Shown one piece after another: positions 24,399-32,885 of a stretch of 64,000 bases of DNA. Source of the stretch: Hahella chejuensis KCTC 2396. Its GTDB lineage: Bacteria > Pseudomonadota > Gammaproteobacteria > Pseudomonadales > Oleiphilaceae. How positions within the stretch are numbered: position 1 is the first letter of the stretch; each line of letters begins with the position of its first letter. The notes below the pieces were generated by a model. It worked only from the letters and a program-made list of their open reading frames with translations, was not told the DNA's origin and ran no database searches. Both the position numbers and the translations under genes were made by a program. The stretch covers positions 5,912,581 to 5,976,580 of the forward strand of contig NC_007645.1 of assembly GCF_000012985.1 (NCBI RefSeq). The letters run 5' to 3'.

Positions 24399-27068
24399 AT
24401 GACTTCTAATCGCACTCTACACACCACTTGCGCCTACTGCGGCGTGGGTTGTGGCATCCAGGCGGTCGTGACGGACGCCGCAACCCGGCAGATCCACATT
24501 CAGGGCGACCGCAACCACCCCGCCAACTTCGGACGCTTGTGCTCGAAAGGCGCCGCACTGGCGGAAACGCTGACCTTGCACGGCCGGTTGTTAAACCCTG
24601 AAATTAACGGGGAAACGGTATCCTGGGACGCCGCCCTGGATCTGGCGGCGGAGACGCTGAGCGCCACGGCGCGTGAGCATGGCCCTGAGTCCGTGGCGTT
24701 CTATCTTTCGGGACAGTTGCTGACGGAAGACTATTACGTCGCCAACAAACTGATGAAAGGCTTCATTGGTTCCGCCAACGTAGACACCAATTCACGCCTG
24801 TGCATGTCTTCCTCCGTCGCAGGCCACAAACGCGCTTTCGGCGCGGATGTCGTACCGGGATGTTACGAGGACCTGGAGCAGGCCGACCTGATTATCCTGA
24901 CCGGCTCCAATACCGCCTGGTGCCATCCTATCCTGTATCAACGCATCAAAGCCGCCAAACAGCAGCGCCCCCAGATGAAAGTGGTAGTGATCGACCCGCG
25001 TCGCACCGCCACCTGCGATATCGCCGACCTGCACCTGCCACTGCAGCCAGGCTCTGATGCGTGGTTATTCAACGGTCTGTTGGCATACTTGGCGCGTCTG
25101 GGCGCGCTGGACTACGAATACTTGGAACAACATACCGAGGGCTTTGGCGTCGCCATCAAAGCCGCGCGCGCCGCCGAAACTGCGGATATCCCGTCGGTGG
25201 CCCGCCATTGCGGACTGAAAGAGGGCGAAGTGGCGGCGTTTTACGACTGGTTCCGCAAAACGCCGAAAACAGTGACGGCGTACTCTCAAGGGGTGAATCA
25301 ATCCAGCAGCGGCAGCGACAAGGTCAACGCCATTATCAATTGTCATCTGGCTACCGGCCGCATCGGGCAGCCGGGAATGGGGCCACTCTCTCTCACTGGC
25401 CAACCCAACGCCATGGGTGGCCGCGAAGTGGGCGGTCTGGCTAATCAGCTCGCAGCGCATATGGACTTCACCTCGGATAACGTAGAGAGAGTCGGCCGCT
25501 TCTGGAACGCCACCCGCATGGCCAGCCAGCCCGGCCTGAAAGCCGTGGACCTGTTCGACGCCGTGGCGGACGGCCGCATCAAGGCGATCTGGATCATGGG
25601 CACCAATCCAGTTGTCAGCATGCCGGATGCGGACAAGGTCGCCCAGGCGCTGTCCCGCTGCGAAAACGTGATCATCTCCGACTGTATCCGCCGCACTGAC
25701 ACCACGGAATACGCCAACATCCTGTTGCCAGCGCTGGGCTGGGGCGAAAAAGACGGAACCGTCACCAACTCCGAGCGCCGCATCTCCCGCCAGCGCGCAC
25801 TTCTAACGCCTCCCGGCCACGCCAAACCGGACTGGTGGATCATCAGCGCCGTCGCCCAGCGCATGGGTTTCGGCGCAGCCTTCAATTATCGCAATAGCCG
25901 GGATATTTTCATTGAGCACGCCGCTTTATCCGGGTTCGAAAATACGCCGGAGCAAACACTGCGGGCTTTCGATATCTCCGCCCTGGAAATCCTGACTGAC
26001 GCTGAGTACGACGCCCTTGAGCCAATCCAGTGGCCGGTTAACGCCGCCACGCCGCAAGGCGCAGCCAGACTGTTTCAGGACGGTGGTTACTACAGCCCGA
26101 GCCGCAAAGCGTTGCTGTCGCCCATTACGCCTCAGCCGCCGCGAGGAAAGCTGGATGAGAACTATTCCTTCGCTCTCAACACCGGCCGCATCCGCGATCA
26201 GTGGCACACCATGACCCGCACCGCTCTGGCCCCGCAACTGAATGCCCATATTTCCGAACCCTATTGCGATATGCATCCGCAAGACGCGGAACGTCTCGGT
26301 TTCGAGCAAAACGATCTGGTCAGGATTCGCTCCCGTCATGGCGTTATGATCGCCAGAGCCCATATCACCGACGAGCAAGCACCCGGGCAGCTGTTCGTCC
26401 CCATGCATTGGACGGCGCAATACAGCGCGGTGGGACGGGTCGGCGCGTTGGTCAATCCTGTTACCGACCCGTACTCCGGGCAACCGGAAAGCAAGCATAC
26501 TCCTGTGGCGCTGGAGCGCTTTGAGGCGGCTTGGCACGGGTTTATTTTCGCCCGGGAAGAATTAAATCTGGAAGGCGCGCCTTACTGGACCAAGATTCGC
26601 GGAACCCGCTTTTATCGTTATGAGCTCGCCGGGGCCGCGCCTATTGAGGATTGGAGCCAATGGGCGCAATCCCTGCTGAGCGCGTCCGATCAGAGTGAGA
26701 GCGAGTGGCTGGAGTATCAGGATAGCGCGACAGGCAAGTACCGCAGCGCCTGCTTTACTGGCGACCGTCTGACGGCATGTCTGTTTATCGGCCCTACGCC
26801 GGATTTGCCGGAACGCTCCTGGTTGGCGAGCCTGTTCGACCTGGAGGCGCTGACCCACAATGACCGTCTGGGCCTGCTCGCCGGCGTTCCGCGCTCCGAC
26901 GCCGCTCATGCCGGCCGCACCATCTGCGCCTGTTTCGGCGTGGGGGAAAACACCCTGCGCCAGACTATTCGAGAAAAAGGACTACAGACGGTGGAAGCGA
27001 TTGGACAATGCCTGAATGCGGGCACCAACTGCGGCTCCTGTATTCCTGAGCTGCAAAAACTGCTGTAA
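24399..27068 (+). CDS. nasC: assimilatory nitrate reductase, catalytic subunit
   Basis: Molybdopterin enzyme that reduces nitrate to nitrite in the cytoplasm, 889 residues. The N-terminal [4Fe-4S] ligands are Cys11, Cys14, Cys18 and Cys48 (CAYCGVGC and LCSKG). The molybdopterin oxidoreductase domain follows (TNSRLCMSSSVAGHKRAFG, MGTNPVVSMP), then the dinucleotide-binding domain (NTGRIRDQWHTMTR). A BFD-like [2Fe-2S] domain closes the protein (ICACFGVGE and NCGSCIPEL), so electron entry may be through this C-terminal cluster. It is the last gene of nirB-nirD-nasC. The symbol follows Pseudomonas/Klebsiella-type naming loosely; narB is also used. Confidence 0.95.
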   Translation: MTSNRTLHTTCAYCGVGCGIQAVVTDAATRQIHIQGDRNHPANFGRLCSKGAALAETLTLHGRLLNPEINGETVSWDAALDLAAETLSATAREHGPESVAFYLSGQLLTEDYYVANKLMKGFIGSANVDTNSRLCMSSSVAGHKRAFGADVVPGCYEDLEQADLIILTGSNTAWCHPILYQRIKAAKQQRPQMKVVVIDPRRTATCDIADLHLPLQPGSDAWLFNGLLAYLARLGALDYEYLEQHTEGFGVAIKAARAAETADIPSVARHCGLKEGEVAAFYDWFRKTPKTVTAYSQGVNQSSSGSDKVNAIINCHLATGRIGQPGMGPLSLTGQPNAMGGREVGGLANQLAAHMDFTSDNVERVGRFWNATRMASQPGLKAVDLFDAVADGRIKAIWIMGTNPVVSMPDADKVAQALSRCENVIISDCIRRTDTTEYANILLPALGWGEKDGTVTNSERRISRQRALLTPPGHAKPDWWIISAVAQRMGFGAAFNYRNSRDIFIEHAALSGFENTPEQTLRAFDISALEILTDAEYDALEPIQWPVNAATPQGAARLFQDGGYYSPSRKALLSPITPQPPRGKLDENYSFALNTGRIRDQWHTMTRTALAPQLNAHISEPYCDMHPQDAERLGFEQNDLVRIRSRHGVMIARAHITDEQAPGQLFVPMHWTAQYSAVGRVGALVNPVTDPYSGQPESKHTPVALERFEAAWHGFIFAREELNLEGAPYWTKIRGTRFYRYELAGAAPIEDWSQWAQSLLSASDQSESEWLEYQDSATGKYRSACFTGDRLTACLFIGPTPDLPERSWLASLFDLEALTHNDRLGLLAGVPRSDAAHAGRTICACFGVGENTLRQTIREKGLQTVEAIGQCLNAGTNCGSCIPELQKLL

Positions 27069-27069
27069 C

Positions 27070-27090
27070 GCTTCCCATTGGAGGGGAAGC
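27070..27090 (+). repeat. hairpin directly after nasC
   Basis: GCTTCCC and GGGAAGC, a perfect 7-bp stem with a 7-base loop, begin two bases after the nasC stop. No strong U-tract follows; it probably protects the 3' end ahead of the real terminator at 27176. Confidence 0.5.
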
Positions 27091-27175
27091 CATATTTGTC
27101 CGGCGAGAAATTCGGTTTAGGACGAAGTTCGATTTGAGGAGAAGCAAAAGCAACGACCCTTGCTCCTCTGCGTTT

Positions 27176-27199
27176 GGGAGCCTTCGCGCTCCCTTTTTT
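27176..27199 (+). terminator. intrinsic terminator of the nirBD-nasC operon
   Basis: GGGAGC and GCTCCC enclose a CTTCGC loop and are followed by six T residues, a canonical structure about 110 bases after nasC. Confidence 0.85.
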
Positions 27200-27229
27200 A
27201 ACCTGCCGCGAATTTTAACCTGCCGCGAA
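27196..27229. repeat. 17-bp tandem duplication
   Basis: TTTTAACCTGCCGCGAA is repeated twice head to tail (27196-27212 and 27213-27229) at the edge of the terminator's T-run. It looks like a recent local duplication. Confidence 0.85.
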
Positions 27230-27269
27230 CCTGACTTGTCCACTTTCCATCCATCTCCACCCCACACAC

Positions 27270-27656
27270 TCAGGCTTCATATAATTCCAGCGGCAAATCA
27301 TCGGGATCGGCGAAGAAAGTGAAACGCTTACCGGTATATTCATCCACCCGGATATCCTCCACCGCCACGCCCTGGGACTCCAGATAAGCCTTGGCTTCCT
27401 CCACCGATGGCGTGACAAAAGCCAGATGCCGCAAACCGCGCGCTTCCGGATAACTGGGTCGGGGCGGCGCATCGGGAAAGGAAAACAGTTCTACCTGAGA
27501 GCCGTCCGGCAACTGCAGATCTAATTTGTATGAATTTCGTTGCGCACGGAAGTTCTCAGCCAGGATTTTCAACCCCAGCACCTCCGTATAAAAACGTTTT
27601 GACGCCCTATAGTCCGAACAAATAATGGCGGCATGATGAATGGCGGTGAGTTTCAT
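27270..27656 (-). CDS. gloA2: YaeR-like VOC-family metalloprotein
   Basis: Small vicinal-oxygen-chelate protein, 128 residues, related to glyoxalase I and close to E. coli YaeR, whose reaction is not firmly known. It begins with an HHAAIICSDY strand and ends RVDEYTGKRFTFFADPDDLPLELYEA, which matches the YaeR C-terminus almost residue for residue. The fold's metal ligands are plausibly His9, Glu56 (VELFSFPDAP), His77 (GLRHLAF) and the Glu in LPLELYE. It stands alone on the minus strand, convergent with the nasC operon. A role in detoxifying an aldehyde or oxo compound is family-level inference. Confidence 0.85.
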   Translation of the reverse strand: MKLTAIHHAAIICSDYRASKRFYTEVLGLKILAENFRAQRNSYKLDLQLPDGSQVELFSFPDAPPRPSYPEARGLRHLAFVTPSVEEAKAYLESQGVAVEDIRVDEYTGKRFTFFADPDDLPLELYEA

Positions 27657-27992
27657 TTATCGCGAAATCCCAAAATAGAATGTCAGACAAGCCCGTTATT
27701 CTCGCGACTTTACCGACGCTTTTCAAAACTCCCGCAACCAGGCGTATTCCCGCGACGTCCTCAACCGGAAGCGCCCTGTCGCCCCCGTGGCGAAAATCTA
27801 ACGCTTATCCCTCGCATTTCATTCAAGGTAACACTGTGTAACTTATCCCCAACAAGCCCTTGCCATTAGACTTACATCAGCTAACATGTCGAAATAAATA
27901 ATAAAATCAGCGTATGTGCAGAATAATAACCCGATCTAAAAACAGAGCCTGCTAAGACACAATCTGTATTCACTTTCCCATAAGGAAAACAT
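27657..27992. other. intergenic region before the orphan solute-binding protein
   Basis: 336 bases between the divergent YaeR-like and solute-binding genes. The last 130 bases are AT-rich and probably carry the promoter of the latter. No small gene, RNA or clear palindrome was seen. Confidence 0.35.
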
Positions 27993-28781
27993 ATGTCGAC
28001 ATACAATGCCTTCAGAGCGCTGGCGCTTTTTCTTACTACTCTCTTCGTTTCCAATCTCGCCGCCGCGCAAACAGATATCGTCTTCTGTAGCGACAACAAC
28101 TACTGGTATCCGTTCACCTACGTAGACGAACAAGGCGAAGCCGCAGGCATGCATGTGGACATCGTGAAAAAAGCCGCCGACAGCCTGGGCTATAAAGTCG
28201 AATTCAAACCCATGCTGTGGCAGGAATGCCTGGATTCCGCCCGCGGCAACCTGGTGCACGGCGTCGTTACCGCCTCCTACAAAAAAGAGCGCGCGGAGTT
28301 CATGAACTATCCCGCCGACGCCGCTACCGCGCAACGCTCCGCCTCACGGGTGGCGCAAGTGGAATATATTGTAGTGGTCTCCAGCGACGCCAAATACGAA
28401 TTCAAGGGCGACCTCAATACGCTGCCGGAACCGGTGCGCGTGGCCCGCGGTTACTCCATCGTCAGCACGCTGCGGGAATCCAACCGGCGCATATACGAAA
28501 GCCAGACCGGGGAACTGCGCAACATCGAAAAGCTGGCCAAGCTGGGAAGCGGTTCGGTGATCACCACCCCGGAAGTTTACCAGCACCTGATGCGGCAGGC
28601 GGAATACAAAACCAAGCTGAAATCCGACCTCAACCCCCTCAGCAGTAAATCCTACCATCTTACTTTCGCCAAAGGCTCTCCCCTCACTACTGCGGAACAG
28701 ACCGCCATCTGGAAAGAGATTTCGCGTCTGCGGGACGACCCTGAATACATGAGCGCACTGACGGCCAAGTATCTGAAATAA
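27993..28781 (+). CDS. orphan periplasmic solute-binding protein, family 3
   Basis: Exported protein of 262 residues with a Sec signal peptide (cleavage about residue 25, after NLAAA) and the type-II periplasmic binding fold of family 3 (SBP_bac_3). The opening NYWYPFTYVDEQGEAAGMHVDIVKKAAD is the family's first lobe. No permease or ATPase gene is nearby, so it may serve a distant transporter or a sensor. TAAGGA lies upstream of the ATG. Its ligand, usually an amino acid in this family, cannot be read from sequence. It precedes an alkaline phosphatase gene by 162 bases, too far to claim an operon. Confidence 0.85.
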   Translation: MSTYNAFRALALFLTTLFVSNLAAAQTDIVFCSDNNYWYPFTYVDEQGEAAGMHVDIVKKAADSLGYKVEFKPMLWQECLDSARGNLVHGVVTASYKKERAEFMNYPADAATAQRSASRVAQVEYIVVVSSDAKYEFKGDLNTLPEPVRVARGYSIVSTLRESNRRIYESQTGELRNIEKLAKLGSGSVITTPEVYQHLMRQAEYKTKLKSDLNPLSSKSYHLTFAKGSPLTTAEQTAIWKEISRLRDDPEYMSALTAKYLK

Positions 28782-28943
28782 AAGACCCCGATCAACTCGC
28801 ATTCGGGTCGACAGGGATAATGTCACCCCGATGCGGGTATGCTGTGACCGGATCAAAAGAATTGGGCGATAACAACAAAAACGCCTGACTAAAGGGGCGC
28901 AAGCTCCATTATCACATCAATCGACTATGCAATAAGGAAGTCT

Positions 28944-30557
28944 ATGCTAAGAAGAATACATTCTTGGAAATTATTGGCCAGCGCAGCAGCAATTTCGGCC
29001 TTGATGGCGGGATGTCAGTCCACCATGGACAAGAAAACCACCGCCAACGAACCGGAAGTTAAAAACGTGATCATGATGATCGGCGACGGCATGGGGCCGC
29101 AGCAGATCGGATTGTTGCACGAATACGCCGTCAATGCGCCGGACTCCATTTACCGCGGTCAGCTCACCGGCATGCAGAAGTTCATGGACGCCGGCGTTCT
29201 GGGTCTGTCCCGCCACACTCCCGCTTACAATCTGGTTGTCGACTCCGCCTGTTCCGCCACGCAATTGGCCACTGGCGAGCCTGCGCCTTCCGAGGTCATT
29301 GGCGTGGATAAAGTAGGCGACCACGTTGAGACCGTACTGGAGAAAGCCAAGCGCATGGGTAAATCCACCGGCCTGGTGTCCGACACCCGTCTGACTCACG
29401 CCACTCCCGCGTCTTTCGCCGCTCACCGTGCGCATCGCTCCATGGAGAACCAGATCGCGGAGGACATGCTGGCCAATCAGGTGGACGTCATGCTATCCGG
29501 CGGTCTGCGTCACTGGCTGCCCAAGTCCGTGAACGACAAAGGCGACCTGTATCACCAGTTGGAGAAGCAAACCGAAGGCGCCGTGCAATTGAAGTCCAAG
29601 CGTAAGGACGACAAAAACCTGCTGGCGGAAGCCGACTCCATGGGATATCAGCTGGCGTTCAACCGCCATCAGCTGGACGCCGCCAAGGGCGATAAGCTGT
29701 TGGGCCTGTTCAACTACTCCGGCATGATGAACGGCATCCGTTACACTCACAGCAAAGACGATCCCAAGCGCACCGAACCGACTCTGAAAGAAATGACCAT
29801 GAAGGCGCTGGACATTCTGTCCCGCAACGAAAAGGGATTCTTCCTGATGATCGAAGGCGGCCAGATCGACTGGGCGGGCCACGACAACGACGCGGGCACC
29901 ATGCTGCATGAGATGCTCAAGTTCGACGAAACCATCAACTACGTTTACGAATGGGTGAAGAACCGTCAGGACACATTGGTCATCATCACCGCCGACCATG
30001 AAACCGGCGGCTTCGGCTTCAGCTATTCACGCTCCGACATCCCCGAAGGCGAACCGCTGAACGGCGAAGCGTTCAAAGAGGCGGCCTACGCGCCTAACTT
30101 CAACTTTGGTTCATTCGAGACTTTGAGCAAGCTGTACCAGCAAAAAATGAGCTTCCCGGATCTGTTCGCTCAGTACGACGGCGACAAACAGTCCCCAGAA
30201 GCACTCATGAAACTGGTGAACGCCAACAACGCCTTCCCTATCACCCTGGAGCAGGCCAAGGCGGTTCTGGAGCAAGAGCCTAACTACTTTCAGGTAGACG
30301 GCCACGACTACCTGAGCGCCAAGATGTTCCCGAAAGTGAATGACTTCAAGTCGTTCTACGTGTACGGCCAGGAAGTGCGCCATGACCTGTTGGGTCGCGC
30401 CATGGCCGAAAGCCAGAACATCGTCTGGGCCACCGGCACTCACACCAGCACGCCTGTGCCTGTTGTAGCGTTTGGTCCCGCCAGCGCGACTGAGGGCTTC
30501 TCCAAGATGCTGCACCATACTGATATCGGGCAACTGGCCAAGAGCGCGATTCACTAA
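28944..30557 (+). CDS. alkaline phosphatase (PhoA family) lipoprotein
   Basis: Periplasmic or envelope-anchored phosphomonoesterase, 537 residues. A lipoprotein signal ends at LMAGC, giving Cys24. The PhoA-type active site is present: MMIGDGMG with Asp48, VDSACSATQLATG with the phosphorylated nucleophile Ser101, and ITADHETGG with Asp351 and His352; a second metal cluster includes EGGQIDWAGHDND. Length exceeds E. coli PhoA (about 470) through a longer C-terminal half. It has its own terminator. I found no convincing Pho box upstream, so phosphate regulation is not shown. Confidence 0.93.
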   Translation: MLRRIHSWKLLASAAAISALMAGCQSTMDKKTTANEPEVKNVIMMIGDGMGPQQIGLLHEYAVNAPDSIYRGQLTGMQKFMDAGVLGLSRHTPAYNLVVDSACSATQLATGEPAPSEVIGVDKVGDHVETVLEKAKRMGKSTGLVSDTRLTHATPASFAAHRAHRSMENQIAEDMLANQVDVMLSGGLRHWLPKSVNDKGDLYHQLEKQTEGAVQLKSKRKDDKNLLAEADSMGYQLAFNRHQLDAAKGDKLLGLFNYSGMMNGIRYTHSKDDPKRTEPTLKEMTMKALDILSRNEKGFFLMIEGGQIDWAGHDNDAGTMLHEMLKFDETINYVYEWVKNRQDTLVIITADHETGGFGFSYSRSDIPEGEPLNGEAFKEAAYAPNFNFGSFETLSKLYQQKMSFPDLFAQYDGDKQSPEALMKLVNANNAFPITLEQAKAVLEQEPNYFQVDGHDYLSAKMFPKVNDFKSFYVYGQEVRHDLLGRAMAESQNIVWATGTHTSTPVPVVAFGPASATEGFSKMLHHTDIGQLAKSAIH

Positions 30558-30582
30558 TTCGCGCTGAGGTTGATAAACCGAT

Positions 30583-30606
30583 AAGGGGACTCTGGGTCCC
30601 CTTTTT
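30583..30606 (+). terminator. intrinsic terminator after the alkaline phosphatase
   Basis: AAGGGGAC and GTCCCCTT form a perfect 8-bp stem with a 5-base loop running into TTTTT. Confidence 0.92.
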
Positions 30607-30978
30607 CATGCGCCTTCTCCCATTTTTCTCCCCAGAGATAAGGCTTTTCCGAGATTCATTTTCGCTTCTCGGCGTCGCTCGCTTGTTCCCGGCGAACGCT
30701 AAAAGCCCTCTTCCAAACCTCATTTTCGGGCGAAATCCTGTATTTAATTTTGCAAAGTTTTTCACCGCAATGTACGGCGAATTTGGGCGATTTCTCACCC
30801 GCCGTTTTTCTTTACCTTCTCGACTGAAGCAAAATCAAACGCTTAGCTGCATACGTGAATACGGACACGCTTTCACTATTCGTAACAATTTTCCCTCTCC
30901 AATTACATCACGCAATGGGAACCGCGAACTAGAACGTCAATTTATCGACGTTTATTACTATTGTTTACGAGCATGTTT

Positions 30979-31007
30979 TTGACAAATTTAACATTCATTC
31001 CAATAAT
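30979..31007 (+). promoter_or_regulatory. sigma-70 promoter of the chemosensory operon
   Basis: A perfect TTGACA (30979-30984) and AATAAT (31002-31007) are separated by exactly 17 bases. Transcription would start near 31014, 95 bases before the first ATG. Confidence 0.8.
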
Positions 31008-31017
31008 CCAGGCAACA

Positions 31018-31036
31018 GTGATTAGTTTTTAATCAC
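31018..31036 (+). promoter_or_regulatory. hairpin/operator at the chemosensory transcript start
   Basis: GTGATTA and TAATCAC, perfect 7-bp arms with a 5-base loop, begin within a few bases of the predicted transcription start. It could be a repressor operator or a 5' mRNA-stabilising stem. Confidence 0.5.
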
Positions 31037-31108
31037 ATCGAAGCAGTTCACTTAGTCGTTTCGTAATCAGACCCAAAGGAAAGACCGCAAGGTCGAGGAG
31101 AGGGTTTC

Positions 31109-31870
31109 ATGGACAAGATTATTATTTCGCATGTGGGGCTAATGGAGAAAGACTTGGTCCTGCTTCGAAATCTGTCTCATCTGGACGAAACATGGTTTGG
31201 AAACTTCCAGCTGGCCAGTGAGCCCGGAACCATGGAAGGTCAGATACTACTGGTGGATGTCGATAAGCCAGAAAGCCGCAGCCTTTGGCAAAGAATGAAG
31301 GCGGCTACCCACTTCGAGAAAACCATCGTCATCAGTCGCAGCAAACAGCCTGTCGACGATGGCGCGATCCATCTGACCCGTCCCCTGATTTTTCGTCGCC
31401 TGCGCGAGGCATTGCAGCAGGCCACGCAATCGGACCAACAAGAAGCGAAGACCCACGTAAAGAACATTCTCGTTGTCGACGACAACTTGCCGGTGCGCAC
31501 CTTCATGAAACAGAAGTTGCACGAAATCCTGGATTTCGAAGCCGGCGTGGATGTGGCGGAAAGCGGAGAAGAAGCGCTGCTGAAGGTGCGCGACTGCCGC
31601 TACGACCTGGTGTTCATGGATGTGATGATGCCTGGCATGGATGGTTATCAGGCTTGCCGCTCAATCAAGCAACAAGTGAAAACCAAAGTGGTGATGCTGA
31701 CCAGCAAATCATCCACGTTAAACCGCGTCAAAGCAAAAATGTCCGGGTGCGACGGTTATATCACCAAGCCCCCGGAAGACCGGGAACTGGCGGAAGTCGT
31801 ACGCCGCTATCTCGGCGCAACCAAAACGGAAACGCTCATATTTCCACAATTAGCAGCTCTAGGGAGATAA
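31109..31870 (+). CDS. response regulator with a degenerate N-terminal receiver-like domain
   Basis: First gene of the chemosensory operon, 253 residues. Residues about 118-240 form a CheY-like receiver: NILVVDDNLPVR with the acidic pocket, phosphoacceptor Asp171 in VFMDVMMPGMDGY, VVMLTSKSS, and the conserved Lys in YITKPP. Residues 1-105 look like a second receiver fold that has lost its phosphorylation residues (ILLVDVDKPE at one end, FEKTIVISRSK near the middle). There is no DNA-binding domain. By position it corresponds to PilG of type IV pilus chemosensory systems, but PilG itself has only one receiver. GAGGAGAGGG precedes the ATG. Confidence 0.85.
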   Translation: MDKIIISHVGLMEKDLVLLRNLSHLDETWFGNFQLASEPGTMEGQILLVDVDKPESRSLWQRMKAATHFEKTIVISRSKQPVDDGAIHLTRPLIFRRLREALQQATQSDQQEAKTHVKNILVVDDNLPVRTFMKQKLHEILDFEAGVDVAESGEEALLKVRDCRYDLVFMDVMMPGMDGYQACRSIKQQVKTKVVMLTSKSSTLNRVKAKMSGCDGYITKPPEDRELAEVVRRYLGATKTETLIFPQLAALGR

Positions 31871-31873
31871 CCT

Positions 31874-32236
31874 ATGAACAAGAAAGTACTTATCGTCGAT
31901 GACAGCGAAACCGATCTGAAACATCTGGAGCAGATCGTCTCCGGCGCCGCCTATCAAACGGTGACCGCCCGTTCCGGCGAAGAAGCCATCAGCAAGGCGC
32001 GCAAAGAAAAGCCCAGCCTGATTCTGATGGACATCATCATGGGCGACATGGATGGATTCAGCACCTGTCGGGAAATCGCCCAGGACCCGGAGCTGTCCAA
32101 AATTCCGGTGGTGTTCGTCTCCAGTAAAAACCAGAAGGTGGACCACATCTGGGCGGCCAAGCAAGGCGCCAAGGCGCTGGTGTCCAAGCCTTACAAGAAC
32201 GAAGAAATTCTAAGTCAACTCCACAGCTACGCCTGA
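31874..32236 (+). CDS. CheY-like single-domain response regulator (PilH-like)
   Basis: A 120-residue receiver protein that would take phosphate from the operon's CheA. KVLIVDDSETDLKHLEQ gives the acidic pocket, Asp53 (LILMDIIMGDMDGF) is the phosphoacceptor, VVFVSSKNQ supplies the conserved Ser, and VSKPYKNEE the Lys. Glycine replaces the usual proline in the MPGMDG loop. It begins 3 bases after the preceding regulator, in the PilG-PilH order of pilus chemosensory operons. PilH is generally thought to oppose or drain signal from PilG; that is known for Pseudomonas, and inferred here. Confidence 0.88.
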   Translation: MNKKVLIVDDSETDLKHLEQIVSGAAYQTVTARSGEEAISKARKEKPSLILMDIIMGDMDGFSTCREIAQDPELSKIPVVFVSSKNQKVDHIWAAKQGAKALVSKPYKNEEILSQLHSYA

Positions 32237-32264
32237 AGCCGATTCAGGGACGAGGTGAGACGCC

Positions 32265-32885
32265 ATGAACAGCGTGTCAATCCCGGTAGAGAGCAAGCGA
32301 ATACTGCGGCCTTCCGAAGCCTTCGCCCTGCTCCGGCAAATTAACGCGGAAACCCGGGAGGAAGTCCGCGAAAATCAGGCCACCGCATGGTTCGCCCTGC
32401 GGCTGGCCGTCAAGGAAGTCGACGCGGAAACGGCTGATCAGGGCAACCTGGGCCTGCTGATTCGCGAGGACTGCTACAAGGAGCTGCTGGAGTCCCCGGA
32501 AATCTGCCCGGTCCCTTACGCTCCCAAGTGGTTAAGCGGCTTCGTAAATGTCCGCAGCCAGGTAACGCCGGTTGTCGACCTGGAGATATTTTTCGGCCTG
32601 CGCGAAGACGCTGAAGCCATCGCGCAGCAACGTAAAGTCGTGCAGCGGACCAGCCCCTCTTACCTGCTGTATTTCGATCAGGGGCAGGAATCCTTCGCCA
32701 TTAAAGTGCGTCGTTTTCCCAACAAGCTGATGATGACGGCGGACGAGCGCATGACTCAGCCGCCGCCCCTTTCCAACGCTCTGATGGCCTGCGTCAATGC
32801 GGTCTACAGACAGAACGGCATTTGGTGTGAATGGAATCTGGAAACATTCAAAAGGAGGCTGACCGATATGCTGAGCACGAGTTAA
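32265..32885 (+). CDS. CheW-like coupling protein (PilI-like)
   Basis: Adaptor of 206 residues that links receptor to kinase. The CheW fold is recognisable from FALLRQINAE at the N-terminus, PEICPVPYAPKWLSGFVNVRSQVTPVVDLE in the middle (the canonical W-G-x-x-N-x-R-G-x-x-x-P-V-x-D block) and YLLYFDQGQESFAIKVRRFP. It follows the PilH-like regulator by 28 bases. The next gene starts 178 bases later, after a 130-base stretch in which I see no gene. Longer than typical CheW (about 165) by an N-terminal extension, as in PilI. Confidence 0.85.
   Translation: MNSVSIPVESKRILRPSEAFALLRQINAETREEVRENQATAWFALRLAVKEVDAETADQGNLGLLIREDCYKELLESPEICPVPYAPKWLSGFVNVRSQVTPVVDLEIFFGLREDAEAIAQQRKVVQRTSPSYLLYFDQGQESFAIKVRRFPNKLMMTADERMTQPPPLSNALMACVNAVYRQNGIWCEWNLETFKRRLTDMLSTS

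Larger units (their letters stand above)
30558..31108. other. 550-base gap before the chemosensory operon
   Basis: It begins with the phosphatase terminator (30583-30606). The rest holds no convincing gene; a 124-codon frame at 30608-30982 has low-complexity, gene-unlike composition. The last 150 bases are AT-rich and carry a sigma-70 promoter (30979-31007), a 5' hairpin (31018-31036) and a GACC-GCAA-GGTC mini-hairpin (31083-31094) just before the ribosome-binding site. Confidence 0.5.

Noticed and set aside
28782-28943. Pho box upstream of the alkaline phosphatase
   Set aside because: Only a CTGTGAC-like heptamer is present; no second copy at 11-bp periodicity was found.
30608-30982. 124-codon open frame between the alkaline phosphatase and the chemosensory operon
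   Set aside because: It starts inside a terminator's downstream flank, lacks a ribosome-binding site, and the translation resembles no known domain; the region contains promoter-like AT-rich sequence.
31014-31108. Possible cyclic-di-GMP (GEMM) riboswitch in the chemosensory leader
   Set aside because: A GCAA tetraloop hairpin is present, but the conserved GEMM core and tetraloop-receptor arrangement are not.
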